From: Acidobacteria bacterium UBA7540 | Lineage (GTDB): Bacteria; Acidobacteriota; Terriglobia; UBA7540 | Length of the DNA stretch: 25,975 bases | NCBI GenBank assembly: GCA_002478145.1 | Contig: DLMI01000243.1 | Span: forward strand, 1-25,975 | Direction of reading: 5' to 3' | Shown: positions 14,902 through 23,517 of the stretch, piece by piece | How positions within the stretch are numbered: position 1 is the stretch's first letter | Layout: each line of letters starts with the position of its first letter | Notes under the pieces: generated by a model | Database searches by the model: none | What the model was told of the DNA's origin: nothing | What the model saw: only the letters and a program-made list of their open reading frames with translations | Position numbers and translations under genes: made by a program

Positions 14902-16269
14902 TTATCCTACTGGGTGGATTCTGAAGAGCTGCGCGCCGTGGGGACGCACTTCGACACTGAACTCGCCGTCGCGGTTGCCCAGGTCCTTGTGTTGCCAGAG
15001 GTCGCGCACGCCACACTGACCGCTCAGGTTCAACTGCGTCCATTTCACGCGCATGGTGGCGGGCGCGTGATCGTCGAGGTTAAAGAGCGCAAGGTATTTA
15101 TCCCGGCTGTTGGGGACGCTGGCGACCCAGGCCACCTGATTTCCTTCTGCAAACAGCTCGTGATTCCCGGTGCTGTGCTGATCGACGGCCAGCACTTCGT
15201 CGTTGGTGAGCAGTGAGAGTGTGAACGCATCATTGCTGGGTAAGTCGCCGCCGAACATCAGCGGCGAGCGGAAAATGGACCACAGCGTCATGTGGGTGAA
15301 TTGCTCGTCCGGGGTGAAGTTCGTGTGGCGCTCGTTGCCCCGCTCGGCGCGGATCGCGATGCGCCCCAGGGGCAGCATATCGGCGTCCGGCCAGTGTCCA
15401 GGGACAGCGTGAGGCGCCCAGGCGCGGCACAAAGGAAATTGCTCCTTCAGGCTTTTCCAGTTGTCCCAGAAGTCGCCGGAGATCCGCCACAACTGGGCGT
15501 GCTTTTTCAGGTCTTCCGCCTGCTCGAGCGGAGCGGGTCCCGGCGAAAGGCTCAAAACAATGGGCCGCCCGCATTTCTGGATGGCTTGGCTCAAGGCGGC
15601 AATTTCGTCGCCGTGGTAGGGCGAGCTCATGTCATCCGCCTTAATGTAGTCCACGCCCCACTGCGCGTAGAGCTTGACGATCGAATCGTAGTAGGCCTGC
15701 CCGCCGGGCTTGGTCATGTCCACGCCGTACATGTCCGTTAGCCACGTGCAGATGCTTTTGGGGTTGGCGATATCGCCCGCGCGAAGGTTGGTGCCCAGCA
15801 CCGGGAGGTTCTTCGTCACGGCCTGCCGGGGGGTTCCCCGCATGATGTGGATGCCAAACTTCAACCCCAGGCCGTGGACATAGTCCGCCAGCGGCTTGAA
15901 TCCCTGCCCGTTCGCCGCCGAGGGGAAACGGTTCCGGGCGGGAGTCAACCGGCCAAATTCGTCCATCACCAACTCTGCGTTGGGCCGATAACCATGCGCT
16001 CCCGCTTCAGGCTCGGACCATTGGATGTCCACAACCACATATTGCCAGCCGTGCTTGGCGAGATGCTTGGCCATGTAGTCCGCGTTGGCCTTCACTTCTT
16101 TTTCTGTGACCGAAGGACCGTAACAATCCCAACTGTTCTATCCCATGGGCGGGGTTGGAGCAAGGAGTGCGGTTTGTGGTTGGGCGCCCGCCGCCGTTGC
16201 CGGCGAAGCGGCAAGACCCAACACGATCAGCATAAGACTCGCAACCGAAATATCTCGCCATGATGCCAT
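14902..16269 (-). pseudogene. Secreted GH27 alpha-galactosidase interrupted by an in-frame amber codon
   Basis: From ATG 16269 the frame encodes a signal peptide (MASWRDISVASLMLIVLGLA, then ASPATA) and the start of the enzyme, LLAPTPPMG, then TAG at 16140-16138, then NSWDCYGPSVTEKE in the same frame and on to the end at 14902. GH27 enzymes carry the invariant MGWNSW here, so TAG replaces the Trp codon TGG by one base. All else looks intact: nucleophile in DYIKADD (D212 of the restored protein), acid/base in RISGDFWD (D266), GHWPDADML and a C-terminal beta domain. Restored length is about 455 residues. Translation could restart at GTG 16095, but without the signal peptide and first strand. The enzyme would release galactose from galactosides outside the cytoplasm, matching the gal operon nearby. 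A sequencing error would make it a normal gene. Confidence 0.85.
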
Positions 16270-16286
16270 TTCCTTTTTGGACCTCC

Positions 16287-16307
16287 CGCGGAGGCGCAGC
16301 CTCCGCG
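16287..16307. promoter_or_regulatory. Perfect hairpin in the divergent GH27/PIG-L intergenic region
   Basis: CGCGGAGGC (16287-16295) and GCCTCCGCG (16299-16307) are perfect inverted repeats with a 3-nt loop, 18 bp upstream of the GH27 start codon. It could be a dyad operator or an RNA hairpin in the GH27 leader; the sequence alone does not decide. Confidence 0.4.
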
Positions 16308-16411
16308 AACAGGAATTTAGCACATTGCGCCCCAGAAAGGCAGAGCTTTCCGCACCGTTCGCCGCGGCGGATTAGCAAACCCCGTTGCTCAGGCAGAGAC
16401 GCGAATCCCAA

Positions 16412-16441
16412 CTGGACGCCCTTTCGCAAGGCCTTTATAAT
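16412..16441 (+). promoter_or_regulatory. Promoter of the PIG-L gene
   Basis: A perfect TATAAT at 16436-16441 is preceded by a weak -35-like CTGGAC at 16412-16417 (18-bp spacing). The start site near 16448 leaves about 21 nt of leader holding an AGGGGG Shine-Dalgarno site, and supports ATG 16469 as the true start. Confidence 0.45.
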
Positions 16442-16468
16442 CGCCGGTGGACCTTCCAGGGGGTGATT

Positions 16469-18538
16469 ATGTGCAGGCAACTCGGCTCGAAGCGGATTTG
16501 GGCAGGCACAATCACAGCGAAGTATGTATTTCGGGCGTTCGTGCTGGCGGTGGCAATTGCGCTCACGGCCCTTTGCGCCTGGCCGCAAGACACGCTCAAG
16601 GCGGTCACCGACAATGTGAGTTACAACGCCGGCTCGGAAGTCCGTCTAAAGATCTTTCTTTCCCCTTCTGAACATCCCAGGTCAGCTCCTTTTGACATCT
16701 CCGCCAACATTCGCTACGCGGGGGAAAAGGAGTTCTTGGAAGAAAGAAATGTGGAGATCGCCAGCCACTTGAACCCCGGCGGGAAGGAAACGGTGATAGA
16801 GTACCGCCCGCTTTGGAAGATTCCCGAAGAGGCAAGAACCGGGCGATATGAAGTTGATGTGGTTCTAACCGATTCCCAGTCTCATGAGGCCCTCCTGGTG
16901 GCCCGGCGAGTGGCCTCTTTCTCCGTTTATCGAAAGCTGGTGAAGATTGAAGGAATCCAGCTTGACCGAACCTTTTACACGCCGGGGGACTCGGTCGCGT
17001 GCAAGGTTAAGCTCAGAAACCTTACGGGCCACACGATCAGTAACCTGCGGGTGGAGTTTTCCGACCGCTACTGGCCGTGGACTGCACAAACCTCGGAGCG
17101 CGCCGAGGTTGACGTGGTAACGATTGGGGAGGCGCTTCCTTTAGCAGCCGGAGGCGAACAGGAACTCCAATCCGCGAAGGCTGCCGTTGCCAAGCAGGTA
17201 CAGCAACCTTCGGTTCAGCAGTATGCGGTGGTGGTGTGGGACCATGACCGCAAGGACATTTACGACATTGCATTCAGCCCCGAGGTCTTCATTCAACCCG
17301 GCGGGATTACCGAGCCCAAACCGTACCCCTTACAATACATCTATCCGAATCTGGACGCCGTCAACGTTACCAGTTATCGGCACTTTTATCCTCCCAGCCT
17401 CGATTCGGCCGCCATTCAATTCGAGCGCGAGCACACGATGTTGGTGTCGGGCAGCGAGGTTAGGTTGCGGTTCTCGGTGCGCAATCCCACGGACCAACCC
17501 TGGCGTGGCATCACTATTCGCGCCCGCTTGTTCGACCCCCAGGGCAAAGAACTCGCCGCCAAGCAAATAGCTGCAGGGGTTAACCTCGACCCAAGAAGCT
17601 CGGCGCTTGCCGAGGAGGCCAAGTTCGCGCTTCCGGCAGGTCAAAACGGGATTTTCCGGGCGCAGGTGGAGGTGAGCGACACGTCGGGCGAGACCATGGC
17701 AACGGGAGTTCTCGAACTGGCGGCAAACCCCTTGCCACGTTCCATCTTGATTTTTGCCGCCCATCCGGACGATGAGGGAGCGCACGCCGGAATCATCCGT
17801 GCTGCGGTGGAGAATCACATCCCCATTCACCTCGTGTATTTCACCAGTGGCGATGCCGGCTCGTGTGACCGATACTACGAGCATTCCTGCGCACCTGCTG
17901 AGGCCCTGAACTTTGGCGCCCTGCGCATGGAAGAGGCGCGCCGGTCGCTGGGTCACCTCGGCGTGCCTCGCGAGAACATTTATTTCCTCGGCCTGCCCGA
18001 CGGTGGCTCCGGTCAGATCTGGTATGACCATGTGGAGGCCTCGAGCCCTTACCTTTCCGTGCTGCTCGCCAGCGAGCATGCGCCTTACGAAGATGTCGCT
18101 CAGCCCAATCTTCCCTATGCGCGCCGTGCTGTGGTCGAAGCAGCCGAGCGATTCATCCGCGAATTTCATCCCGAGGTCATTTACACGGGACACCCCGACG
18201 AGCGCCACGTGGACCACCGGACCAACAATTGGTTCGTCGTAAAGGCCCTCCAGGAATTACTCCGTGAAGGTGTGGTCCGGCCCGACCTTACACTGCTGAC
18301 TGACCAGGTCTACGGGCCGGGGCCGCAGGCCCATGCGCCTTACCATTACCAGAAACACGTTCTGCACGTGTCCGGTGACGTCATGAGTCTCGCCCAAGAG
18401 GCTCACTGGTTCTATCAATCCCAGAGCGGCAACCGAGAATTGGGGCGCCTCCACACTTTTGACAAGTTACCGCGTGTGGAAGTCCACTGGCAAATCCTGG
18501 ATTGGAAGGAGCATGAAGGTTGGAATGAAAAGCCTTGA
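16469..18538 (+). CDS. PIG-L/LmbE deacetylase with N-terminal Ig-like domains
   Basis: 689 residues. The N-terminal RIWAGTITAKYVFRAFVLAV and AIALTALCAWPQ form a signal peptide or membrane anchor. Residues about 40-425 look like a series of beta-sandwich domains with DNVSYNAGSEVRLKIFL, FYTPGDSVACKVKLRNLTG and VSGSEVRLRFSVRNPTDQPW. A PIG-L deacetylase domain follows from about 427. Its zinc-binding motif AAHPDDE has its His at 432, and the second motif HPDERHVDH lies at 575-583. PIG-L enzymes remove acetyl groups from N-acetylglucosamine-type sugars; the substrate here is unknown, and the secreted Ig-like part suggests action on cell-surface or extracellular glycans. ATG 16469 has AGGGGG 6 nt upstream; the longer frame from 16385 would run through the promoter. 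The zinc-ribbon gene follows after 24 bp. Confidence 0.88.
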   Translation: MCRQLGSKRIWAGTITAKYVFRAFVLAVAIALTALCAWPQDTLKAVTDNVSYNAGSEVRLKIFLSPSEHPRSAPFDISANIRYAGEKEFLEERNVEIASHLNPGGKETVIEYRPLWKIPEEARTGRYEVDVVLTDSQSHEALLVARRVASFSVYRKLVKIEGIQLDRTFYTPGDSVACKVKLRNLTGHTISNLRVEFSDRYWPWTAQTSERAEVDVVTIGEALPLAAGGEQELQSAKAAVAKQVQQPSVQQYAVVVWDHDRKDIYDIAFSPEVFIQPGGITEPKPYPLQYIYPNLDAVNVTSYRHFYPPSLDSAAIQFEREHTMLVSGSEVRLRFSVRNPTDQPWRGITIRARLFDPQGKELAAKQIAAGVNLDPRSSALAEEAKFALPAGQNGIFRAQVEVSDTSGETMATGVLELAANPLPRSILIFAAHPDDEGAHAGIIRAAVENHIPIHLVYFTSGDAGSCDRYYEHSCAPAEALNFGALRMEEARRSLGHLGVPRENIYFLGLPDGGSGQIWYDHVEASSPYLSVLLASEHAPYEDVAQPNLPYARRAVVEAAERFIREFHPEVIYTGHPDERHVDHRTNNWFVVKALQELLREGVVRPDLTLLTDQVYGPGPQAHAPYHYQKHVLHVSGDVMSLAQEAHWFYQSQSGNRELGRLHTFDKLPRVEVHWQILDWKEHEGWNEKP

Positions 18539-18562
18539 GCACTTCGCCTGCTGAGAGCCGGA

Positions 18563-19153
18563 ATGACTGAGCAAGACAAGCCTGACAAATTGGAGAGCGA
18601 GGCAACCGAGAATCGTTCCTCTGACGAACAGTTCCCCGCTGAACCTTTTCCCTGCCCGGCCTGTGGGCAATTGTTGGCGCCCTCGTGCCGCGTCTGCGTC
18701 GCCTGCAAGCACCCGATCGATCCCGCCGAGATTGGCAAACCAAGAATTCTCCCGGCGGTCGGAGAACCGGCGCGACGGGAACCCGAAGCCGTGCGGTTTT
18801 CCTGGCGAATCTTCCTCATCGTATTTGCGATATGGGTGGTGGGCGCGAGTCTGGTTCAGCGTTACATGGAACCCCTGAAAGGCCAGCTTGTGTTGGGAAG
18901 CGTGCAAATCCTTTGCTCCTTCTGGGTCCTTTTCGACGCCCTGCAAAAGCGCCTGCCAAGCCCGCTAAGGTGGGGAATGGGCACCCTGCTGCTGTGGCCG
19001 ATCATTTTTCCCTGGTACCTGGCCAGAAGAAGGCGGCCCAGGCAACCCTGCCCGTTCGTCGAGGCGCAGGTCAGCCCCATAACGCGAGCGGTACTTCTTA
19101 TCCTTCTGGCTGTTCTCGTTTACCTGATTTTCAAGCAAGCCCCGCCCCACTGA
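18563..19153 (+). CDS. Zinc-ribbon membrane protein of unknown function
   Basis: 196 residues. An acidic N-terminus precedes a zinc ribbon, FPCPACGQLLAPSCRVCVACKHPI (about 30-53), with CPAC and CVAC as the two knuckles. The rest is hydrophobic with about four membrane segments: FSWRIFLIVFAIWVVGASLV, LVLGSVQILCSFWVLFDAL, MGTLLLWPIIFPWYLA, and AVLLILLAVLVYLIF at the end. Basic residues follow the third segment (RRRRPRQ). Such zinc-ribbon plus multi-TM proteins are common unassigned membrane proteins in Acidobacteriota. It starts 24 bp after the PIG-L gene, so the two are likely co-transcribed. No enzyme motif was seen. Confidence 0.7.
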   Translation: MTEQDKPDKLESEATENRSSDEQFPAEPFPCPACGQLLAPSCRVCVACKHPIDPAEIGKPRILPAVGEPARREPEAVRFSWRIFLIVFAIWVVGASLVQRYMEPLKGQLVLGSVQILCSFWVLFDALQKRLPSPLRWGMGTLLLWPIIFPWYLARRRRPRQPCPFVEAQVSPITRAVLLILLAVLVYLIFKQAPPH

Positions 19154-19161
19154 ACTCCGGC

Positions 19162-19292
19162 GATTTTGGATTTTAGATTTTGGATTAGCGATTCGAGGTT
19201 GCCCCTGTCCTCCGAGGGTTTTGGATATTGGCCTAAAATTGCCGGGAAGCAAGGTTCATGAATCCAAAATCCAAAATCTAAAATCCAAAATT
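19162..19292. repeat. Heptad arrays GATTTTG / ATCCAAA, inverted, abutting the galK stop
   Basis: The left array at 19162-19195 reads GATTTTG, GATTTTA, GATTTTG, GATTAGC, GATTCG. The right array at 19262-19292 reads ATCCAAA, ATCCAAA, ATCTAAA, ATCCAAA, ATT and runs into the galK stop codon (TTA at 19291-19293 on this strand). The arrays are reverse complements and lie between the convergent ends of the zinc-ribbon gene and galK, where a transcript hairpin could help end both. Confidence 0.85.
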
Positions 19293-20430
19293 AAATGCTC
19301 AGTGCGCCCTGAGAAGCCTTGCAGATATATATCTCCGCCTTCAGGCCCAGGGCGTCCTCATATCCCCGGCGGACGGCCTCGGCAAAAGCCTCAGCGGCGT
19401 CCTGGCGGACCAGGTTGACCGTGCACCCACCGAACCCCGCACCGGTCATGCGGGCGCCGAGGACTCCAGGTTGTTTCCACGCCAGCTCAACCAGAACATC
19501 CAATTCCTTGGAGCTGACCTCGTAATCGTCCCGCAGGCTTTCGTGCGAAGCGTTCATGAGTTGTCCAAAGCGCTCGATGTCACCGGATTCCAGAACCTTG
19601 ACGGCCTCCAGAACCCGATGGTTCTCCGTGACGACGTGGCGGGCCCGGCGAAATAGAATCCCGCTGAGGACCGAACGCGCAGCCTCAAGGTCTGCGGGCG
19701 CGAGGTCGCGAAGCGACTTTACCGCAAGGCCAGTGGAAGCAATCTGAGCCACCGCCTGCCGGCACTGGTTCAGACGAACCTCGTATTCCGACTGCGCCAG
19801 GGCGCGCTTCACGCCGGAGTTGCAGACGACAATCTTCACGTTGTCCCGCAGAGGCACGTGACGGTAGATAAGATCGCGGCAATCGAGGAAGAGCGCGTGG
19901 TTTTCGCGCCCCAGCGCGGAAATGAACTGGTCCATGATGCCGCAAGGAACGCCCACAAATTGGTTCTCAGCCTTGCGAGAGAGTTTGACGAGATAAACCG
20001 GATCCACATCGAGGTGGAGAAGGTTTTTCCAGAATGCGGCCGTGCCCACTTCCACCGCCGCCGAGGAGCTGAGGCCCGCCTCGCGCGGCACGTCGCCCCC
20101 AAAAACCATGTCGGCGCCCGAGAGCCGATGGCCATCCTCCTCGAGGTATTTCGAAACCCCGCGAATATAATTGCTCCAGGAATTCTTGCCATCCTTTTGG
20201 ATATCCTCAAGATTGAATTCGACAGAACCGTCGAAATCGATGGAATGCACTCGGACAAGCCGATCGGCCCGCTTACGGCCAGCGAATCCGATGCTCCGGT
20301 CGATGGCCGCCGGCAGGACGAACCCGTCGTTGTAATCGGTGTGCTCGCCGATAAGGTTCACGCGCCCCGGGGCGCGTACCACCACCTGCGGTGGCGCCCC
20401 GTAAATTGTGTAGAAGTCTCGTTCAATCAT
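19291..20430 (-). CDS. galK: Galactokinase
   Basis: 379 residues from ATG 20430. Phosphorylates galactose at C1 with ATP, the first committed Leloir step, in the cytoplasm. Signature GRVNLIGEHTDYNDG at about 22-36, GHMP-kinase phosphate loop GLSSSAAVEV at about 119-128, the catalytic Asp region in CGIMDQFISALG, and the third motif GARMTGAGFGGCT near the C-terminus are all intact. Two starts are possible: ATG 20442 (MGDPMIERD) and ATG 20430 (MIERD); the second is preferred because GGGAG lies 5 nt before it. galT lies about 205 bp upstream across a heptad array, so galK is probably read through from the symporter-galT operon. Its stop codon touches another array. Confidence 0.94.
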   Translation of the reverse strand: MIERDFYTIYGAPPQVVVRAPGRVNLIGEHTDYNDGFVLPAAIDRSIGFAGRKRADRLVRVHSIDFDGSVEFNLEDIQKDGKNSWSNYIRGVSKYLEEDGHRLSGADMVFGGDVPREAGLSSSAAVEVGTAAFWKNLLHLDVDPVYLVKLSRKAENQFVGVPCGIMDQFISALGRENHALFLDCRDLIYRHVPLRDNVKIVVCNSGVKRALAQSEYEVRLNQCRQAVAQIASTGLAVKSLRDLAPADLEAARSVLSGILFRRARHVVTENHRVLEAVKVLESGDIERFGQLMNASHESLRDDYEVSSKELDVLVELAWKQPGVLGARMTGAGFGGCTVNLVRQDAAEAFAEAVRRGYEDALGLKAEIYICKASQGALSI

Positions 20431-20450
20431 TGGGTCTCCCATTGTTAGAG

Positions 20451-20640
20451 TAGGCAGTAAGCAGTAGGCAGCACGCAGTGGGCAGCGGGAAAGATTACCT
20501 CAGAACATGAAACGCGTGAGCGTGATTCAAAACAAGTTCCAACCCTTTTGCTTCGCCTTCCCGAGCAGCTCACCGTACTCTCTCGGTCAGGCACTGAGTT
20601 TACTGCCTCCACACTAAACTGCTTACTTCCAGTGCTCAGC
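20451..20640. repeat. Heptad arrays between galT and galK, word TAGGCAG
   Basis: The left array at 20451-20488 reads TAGGCAG, TAAGCAG, TAGGCAG, CACGCAG, TGGGCAG, CGGG. The right part (about 20600-20640) holds the looser complement TACTGCCTCC, ACTGCTTACTTCC, AGTGCTCAGC and overlaps the galT stop codon (20636-20638). About 110 bp of non-repetitive core lies between. A transcript of the gal operon would carry this as a long hairpin between the two coding regions. Confidence 0.75.
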
Positions 20641-21613
20641 GCGGATTAGGGATTTGCTCCCGGCGCTGCGGTGGCAGATCGCGGAGCTCCGCAGCCTTTT
20701 CCTCCGCCAGCGAGTCGTTCAGAAAGGTTCCCGCGCTAGTTTCGACACTGGCCAGGTATTTCAGCTTCTCCTTGCTGCGATGGGGAGGATAAAACTCGAT
20801 GTGGAAATGGAAATAGGGAAAATCCCCTTTCGTAGGCGCCTGGTGGAGCACCATCATGTAAGGAAACGACATCTGAAAAAGATTATCGTATTTAAGTGTG
20901 ACCCACTTCAGAATCTCGGCAAGCGCGCGCTCTTCGGAGGGCCGGAACGCATCCAGGGCGACTAGATGGCGGCGACAGAAAATGTGGACTTCATAGGGCC
21001 AGCGCGCGTAAAAGGGCACGAAAGCCGTGAAGGCCTCATTCTCGGCAACAATTCGCCGCCCCTCACCGCGCTCTTTCTTGAGAATGTCACAAAACAAGCA
21101 TCTGCGTTTGGCTCGCTGGTGAGCGCGCGCCGATTCAATCTCCCTCTTGAGGCGCGGCGGAATGAACGGGAAAGCATAAATCTGCCCGTGGGGGTGAGGC
21201 ATGGTCACGCCAATAACTGCGCCCTTGTTTTCAAAAATCAAAACATAGCGAATCCCCGCAGTGGCTTTGAGTTCCGCAAAGCGCTTTCGCCATATCTGGA
21301 CGAGCTTCACAATGTGGTCCAACGAAAGTTGCGGCAGCGAAGTATGATGGTCCGGAGAGTAAAGGACCACGTCGCACTTGCCATACGACCGCGCCACTCG
21401 ATAGAAGTCGTCGCCCTGGATGGCAGGCTGCGGCGGGGGAATGGAAAAGGCGGGAAAATCGTTGGGGTAAATATAGCAGTCATAGTTGTCCGGAACTCTC
21501 CCCGAGCCCGGGCAGAATGGGCACCAATCCTCCGGCATCTGCGGTCGGTCCTGGCGGTGGGAGGCCGTTGAGACCCATTCACGAACAGCAGGATTCCAGC
21601 GGAGTTCAGTCAT
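20636..21613 (-). CDS. galT: Galactose-1-phosphate uridylyltransferase
   Basis: 325 residues. Exchanges UMP between UDP-glucose and galactose-1-phosphate, the step after galactokinase. Zinc-binding CPFCPGSGRVP at about 31-41 and the active-site HPHGQ at 140-144 (nucleophilic His is the second) are intact, as are CDVVLYSPDHHTSLPQL and a C-terminal FPYFHFHIEFYPP. The start ATG 21613 overlaps the stop of the small membrane protein gene (ATGA), which implies translational coupling and fixes the start; a longer frame to 21688 would run through that gene. RCLFCDIL (171-178) is a second Cys pair that could bind metal. galE is absent from the window. Confidence 0.94.
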   Translation of the reverse strand: MTELRWNPAVREWVSTASHRQDRPQMPEDWCPFCPGSGRVPDNYDCYIYPNDFPAFSIPPPQPAIQGDDFYRVARSYGKCDVVLYSPDHHTSLPQLSLDHIVKLVQIWRKRFAELKATAGIRYVLIFENKGAVIGVTMPHPHGQIYAFPFIPPRLKREIESARAHQRAKRRCLFCDILKKERGEGRRIVAENEAFTAFVPFYARWPYEVHIFCRRHLVALDAFRPSEERALAEILKWVTLKYDNLFQMSFPYMMVLHQAPTKGDFPYFHFHIEFYPPHRSKEKLKYLASVETSAGTFLNDSLAEEKAAELRDLPPQRREQIPNPR

Positions 21614-21825
21614 GAGGCGCCACGGCGCGAGGCCCTGAATGCGAGAATGCCCATGAATAGGCCGAAGAGCAGCATCGCTGCGCCCCACCAGATATCGATG
21701 TTCACTCCCAGAGAGTTCACGAAAATGGCTGGGTCGGCCACCGCGCCATAAATTATAAGAACGCCGCCGTAAATGCTGAAGATGATTCCAATTGGTAAGC
21801 GAATGTCCAAACCCATGGTTTTCAC
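21610..21825 (-). CDS. Small two-TM membrane protein in the gal operon
   Basis: 71 residues from GTG 21825 or 68 from ATG 21816. Two hydrophobic helices, LPIGIIFSIYGGVLIIYGAV and WWGAAMLLFGLFMGILAF, are joined by a short loop, with a basic C-terminus ASRRGAS. The GTG overlaps the symporter stop codon (GTGA) and its own TGA overlaps the galT start (ATGA), so it is firmly part of the operon and not a spurious frame. I do not recognise the family. Placed directly after an SLC5-type transporter, it may be an accessory subunit of it, or it may set the translational coupling to galT; both ideas are inferences from position. Confidence 0.75.
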   Translation of the reverse strand: MKTMGLDIRLPIGIIFSIYGGVLIIYGAVADPAIFVNSLGVNIDIWWGAAMLLFGLFMGILAFRASRRGAS

Positions 21826-23432
21826 CAGAAGATGATATTCAACACCGTGCAGAGGGCGAGGATGCCAATGGCAAGAATGCCAGGCCTCTCATACCAGGGC
21901 AGGTCCCGGTTTCTCGGCTTTGGAGTCAGAGAGTACACAAGCCCCACCAGCTCTTCTTCCTTTCGAGGTTCGGTGAACAGAGTCACCACGACGGTCACCA
22001 CAACGCAGACCGAGAAAGCCCAGATAGCCTGATAGAAATTCGCCGCCATATCGGTGGGGTAGAAAATCACATGATAGTGATAAAGGGTGTAATGGGTGGC
22101 GGCGGCGAGAATCCCGGAAAGCAATCCCCAGAAACCGGAGTGGGCGCTGGTGCGCTTCCAGAACATTCCCAGCAGGAAGGTACCGAACAGCGGCGCGTTG
22201 AAAAAGGCGAAGAGGAGTTGGAGATAATCCATCAGGTTGTTGAACTTCAGAACGATGAAGGCCGTTCCGATTCCCACCGCCACCGCGAAAATCGTCGCGA
22301 AACGACCTACATTCAGATAGTGATGGTCAGGCTTGCCGGGGTTAACGTGCGTCTGATAGATGTCGAAAGTCCAAACCGTGTTGAAGGCGGTGACGTTTCC
22401 GGCCATGCCTGACATGAAACTGGCCAGCAGCGCCGTCAGCCCGATGCCTAAAAGGCCCGAGGGATAAAACTTGCCCAGCATGGCCGGGAGCGCATTGTCG
22501 TACCGGCCGTTGAGGTATTTCGTCAGGGAGGGGTCAAGCGCAATGGCCACCAAGCCGGGAAGAACAACTATCAGCGGAAAGAACATCTTCGGGACGGCCG
22601 CAATGAGGGGCGTGCGCTGAGCGGCGGGCATGTCCTTCGCCGCCAAGCCGCGCTGGACCACCAGGAAGTCCGTACACCAATAGCCGAAGGAAAGCACAAA
22701 GCCCAGTCCGAAGATCGTGCCGAACCAGTTGATCCCCATGGGATTCTGGCTGGCATGCCAGATGTTCGCCCAAGTATGCGCGTAGCCGGGATTCGGCAAT
22801 TTCGCCTTGAGCCCTGTAAAGCCCCCGACCGCCTTTAGTCCCAGGATCGCCAAAGGAAGGAACCCAAACACGATGAGGAAGAATTGGAGCACTTCGTTGT
22901 AGATCGACGAGGTCAACCCCCCGAGGTAGATGTAAATCGCCACCACCGCCGCCGACGCGACCACGCTGGCGCCGAATGGCCAGTTCAGCAGTCGCTGGAA
23001 GAGAATCGCCATGGCATAAAGATCGATGCCTGAGACCAGCAGCGTCATAAGCGCGAAGGATAAGGCGTTGAGCGTCCGCGTCTTCTCATCGTAACGTTTA
23101 CGCAGGTACTCGGGGACGCTGCGCGCCTTGCTGCCGTAATAAAAAGGCATCATGAATACGCCCACGAAGCACATGGCAGGCATGGCAGCAAGCCAATAGA
23201 AATGGTTGACGAACATGCCATACTTGGCGGCGTTGGCAGCGTGACCCATGACCTCGAGCGCACCGAGATTCGCGGACATGAAGGCAAGCCCGGTAATCCA
23301 GCCCGGGATCGAGCGCCCTGAGAGGAAGAAATCATCGCTGGTCTTCATCCGGCCTCGCAAGGCGATGCCAATTCCCAGGACGAAAATGAAGTAGATGGCG
23401 ATAATCGCGTAATCGACAAAATGTAGATGCAT
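21822..23432 (-). CDS. Sodium:solute symporter (SLC5/SSS family), probably galactose
   Basis: 536 residues with about 14 membrane helices, typical of sodium/sugar symporters of the inner membrane. The family signature lies near the N-terminus: FFLSGRSIPGWITGLAFMSA then NLGALEVMGHAANAAKYG. Further typical parts are ARSVPEYLRKRYDEKTR, YIYLGGLTSSIYNEVLQFFL and LLASFMSGMAGNVTAFNTVW. Galactose or a galactoside is the likely substrate because galT and galK follow in the same operon and an alpha-galactosidase gene is nearby; the sequence alone does not prove it. ATG 23432 has AGGA about 5 nt upstream. It is the first gene of the operon, with a candidate promoter at 23454-23482. Confidence 0.9.
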   Translation of the reverse strand: MHLHFVDYAIIAIYFIFVLGIGIALRGRMKTSDDFFLSGRSIPGWITGLAFMSANLGALEVMGHAANAAKYGMFVNHFYWLAAMPAMCFVGVFMMPFYYGSKARSVPEYLRKRYDEKTRTLNALSFALMTLLVSGIDLYAMAILFQRLLNWPFGASVVASAAVVAIYIYLGGLTSSIYNEVLQFFLIVFGFLPLAILGLKAVGGFTGLKAKLPNPGYAHTWANIWHASQNPMGINWFGTIFGLGFVLSFGYWCTDFLVVQRGLAAKDMPAAQRTPLIAAVPKMFFPLIVVLPGLVAIALDPSLTKYLNGRYDNALPAMLGKFYPSGLLGIGLTALLASFMSGMAGNVTAFNTVWTFDIYQTHVNPGKPDHHYLNVGRFATIFAVAVGIGTAFIVLKFNNLMDYLQLLFAFFNAPLFGTFLLGMFWKRTSAHSGFWGLLSGILAAATHYTLYHYHVIFYPTDMAANFYQAIWAFSVCVVVTVVVTLFTEPRKEEELVGLVYSLTPKPRNRDLPWYERPGILAIGILALCTVLNIIFW

Positions 23433-23453
23433 ATCGTCCTACCGAAGCGCGCA

Positions 23454-23482
23454 TTCTTATCACAGCCCACGGCAAAAGTAAA
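23454..23482 (-). promoter_or_regulatory. Candidate promoter of the galactose operon
   Basis: On the minus strand TTTACT (23482-23477) is followed after 17 bp by TAAGAA (23459-23454), about 22 bp before the symporter start codon. Spacing is ideal but both hexamers are imperfect. No obvious operator dyad overlaps it. Confidence 0.35.
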
Positions 23483-23517
23483 TGAAAGACATCGAGGGCA
23501 ATGACGAGGACGGAAAG

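Noticed and set aside
17330..18217. 295-residue minus-strand open frame inside the PIG-L gene
   Set aside because: Antisense shadow of a gene with clear catalytic motifs.
21792..22412. 206-residue plus-strand open frame opposite the symporter
   Set aside because: Very hydrophilic mirror of a hydrophobic membrane protein, as expected of an antisense shadow.
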